Of a stretch of DNA of 5,601 nt, positions 5,135-5,601 are shown in pieces (position 1 is the stretch's first letter; every line of letters begins with the position of its first letter). The DNA lies in NCBI GenBank assembly GCA_030696435.1, contig JAUYSF010000156.1, positions 1 through 5,601 of the forward strand, in the 5' to 3' direction. Source of the stretch: Desulfoprunum sp. (GTDB lineage Bacteria > Desulfobacterota > Desulfobulbia > Desulfobulbales > Desulfocapsaceae). The notes beneath the pieces were generated by a model. That model made no database searches and was not told the origin of the DNA. It saw nothing but the letters and a program-made list of their open reading frames with translations. The translations under genes and the position numbers were made by a program.

Positions 5135-5601
5135 CTACTCCTTTGTCGGCTCAAACAAAACGCCTTTGATAAATAGATTCCTTGCCCCGCCTTTTGCTGA
5201 ATTCTGATAGGTAATCATGAAATCCTGGACTCCAAATTCGGCAGGAATATCAACATTGAATGTATACTCATTGTATTCGCCCTTTTGGGAAATGATCTCT
5301 GCACTGCCAATGTATTTCGGGCCGACGTACACCTTCATGATCGGCCAGATATTCTCAGCAGCAATACCTGCAGCCTTTACTTTCACCGTATATTTTCCCG
5401 CCTCGGCAAAATTGAGGGCCTGATAGAGGGTTCCCTGCGCCCAGAAGACCCAGCACGGGGCCCCTTTCAAGATGATACGTTCGGAAAAATTCCCCCAGGG
5501 CCCCTGATCGGGTTGAATTCCCTTGGTCAGATCAAGGACGAGGACCCGCTGGCCAACAACGGGATACCCCACGATGCTATCCAGCGCAACGCCTTTAAGT
5601 T
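5135..5601 (-). CDS. Protein with C-terminal carbohydrate-binding-like beta-sandwich (partial, N-terminus beyond the window)
   Basis: The frame is open from the right edge (reading LKGVALDSIVGYPVV) to the stop TAG at 5137-5135, about 154 residues. A GTG at 5572 is a possible start, but the upstream frame stays open and protein-like, so the gene very likely continues outside the window. The visible part is beta-rich. It has a run of alternating hydrophobic strands: YTVKVKAAG, PIMKVYVG, YNEYTFNVDIP and DFMITYQNSA. It ends with GGARNLFIKGVLFEP, a pattern like the final strands of calcium-dependent xylan-binding (CBM60-like) modules. Binding of a polysaccharide is therefore an inference from fold pattern and from the glycosyltransferase gene 13 bp downstream on the same strand. 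The C-terminal codons contain the AAGGAG that may serve that next gene. No signal peptide can be judged, since the N-terminus is missing. Confidence 0.6.
   Translation of the reverse strand, partial: LKGVALDSIVGYPVVGQRVLVLDLTKGIQPDQGPWGNFSERIILKGAPCWVFWAQGTLYQALNFAEAGKYTVKVKAAGIAAENIWPIMKVYVGPKYIGSAEIISQKGEYNEYTFNVDIPAEFGVQDFMITYQNSAKGGARNLFIKGVLFEPTKE

Noticed and set aside
1..5601. CRISPR array, tRNA or rRNA genes
   Set aside because: No regularly spaced direct repeats, tRNA-like cloverleaf or rRNA signature was seen on either strand.

Overview
The window looks like a patchy, accessory stretch of a Gram-negative chromosome. Supporting signs are a Sec signal peptide on a probable outer-membrane barrel protein, Shine-Dalgarno-led genes, and envelope or exopolysaccharide-type genes at the right-hand end. 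Toxin-antitoxin (TA) families of this mix are common in Proteobacteria and Desulfobacterota. The species cannot be fixed from the sequence alone.

Layout, left to right. (1) Positions 1-128, minus strand: the N-terminus of a secreted, probably outer-membrane protein that runs off the left edge. (2) 282-913, minus strand: an intact vapBC module whose promoter is bracketed by a perfect 10-bp inverted repeat at 934-984. (3) 1131-1280, plus strand: a truncated 3' remnant of an mqsA-type antitoxin. (4) 1281-1726: no intact gene; it holds a REP-like motif and its degenerate second copy, a good promoter with an overlapping palindrome, and a long leader. (5) 1727-2271, plus strand: an intact ribbon-helix-helix antitoxin and RelE/ParE-type toxin pair. 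(6) About 2280-2428, plus strand: the C-terminal remnant of a second PIN-domain (vapC) toxin, butted against the toxin gene. (7) 2532-3139, plus strand: an intact mntA-hepT module. (8) 3254-4369, plus strand: a large nucleotidyltransferase of the NTP_transf_5 type often found in polysaccharide clusters. (9) 4372-5121, minus strand: a family 2 glycosyltransferase. (10) 5135-5601, minus strand: the C-terminal part of a protein with a carbohydrate-binding-like beta-sandwich, cut by the right edge.

How it works together. The middle of the window (about 280-3140) is a TA island: three intact modules of three unrelated toxin types (PIN RNase, RelE/ParE fold, HEPN RNase) plus two decayed ones. Each intact pair has its genes overlapping by 1-4 bp, so the two proteins are probably translationally coupled. 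The right end (3254-5601) looks like the edge of an exopolysaccharide or cell-surface glycan locus. Its plus-strand and minus-strand genes converge with only 2 bp between the stop codons. The TA island therefore sits between an outer-membrane protein gene and a surface-polysaccharide locus.
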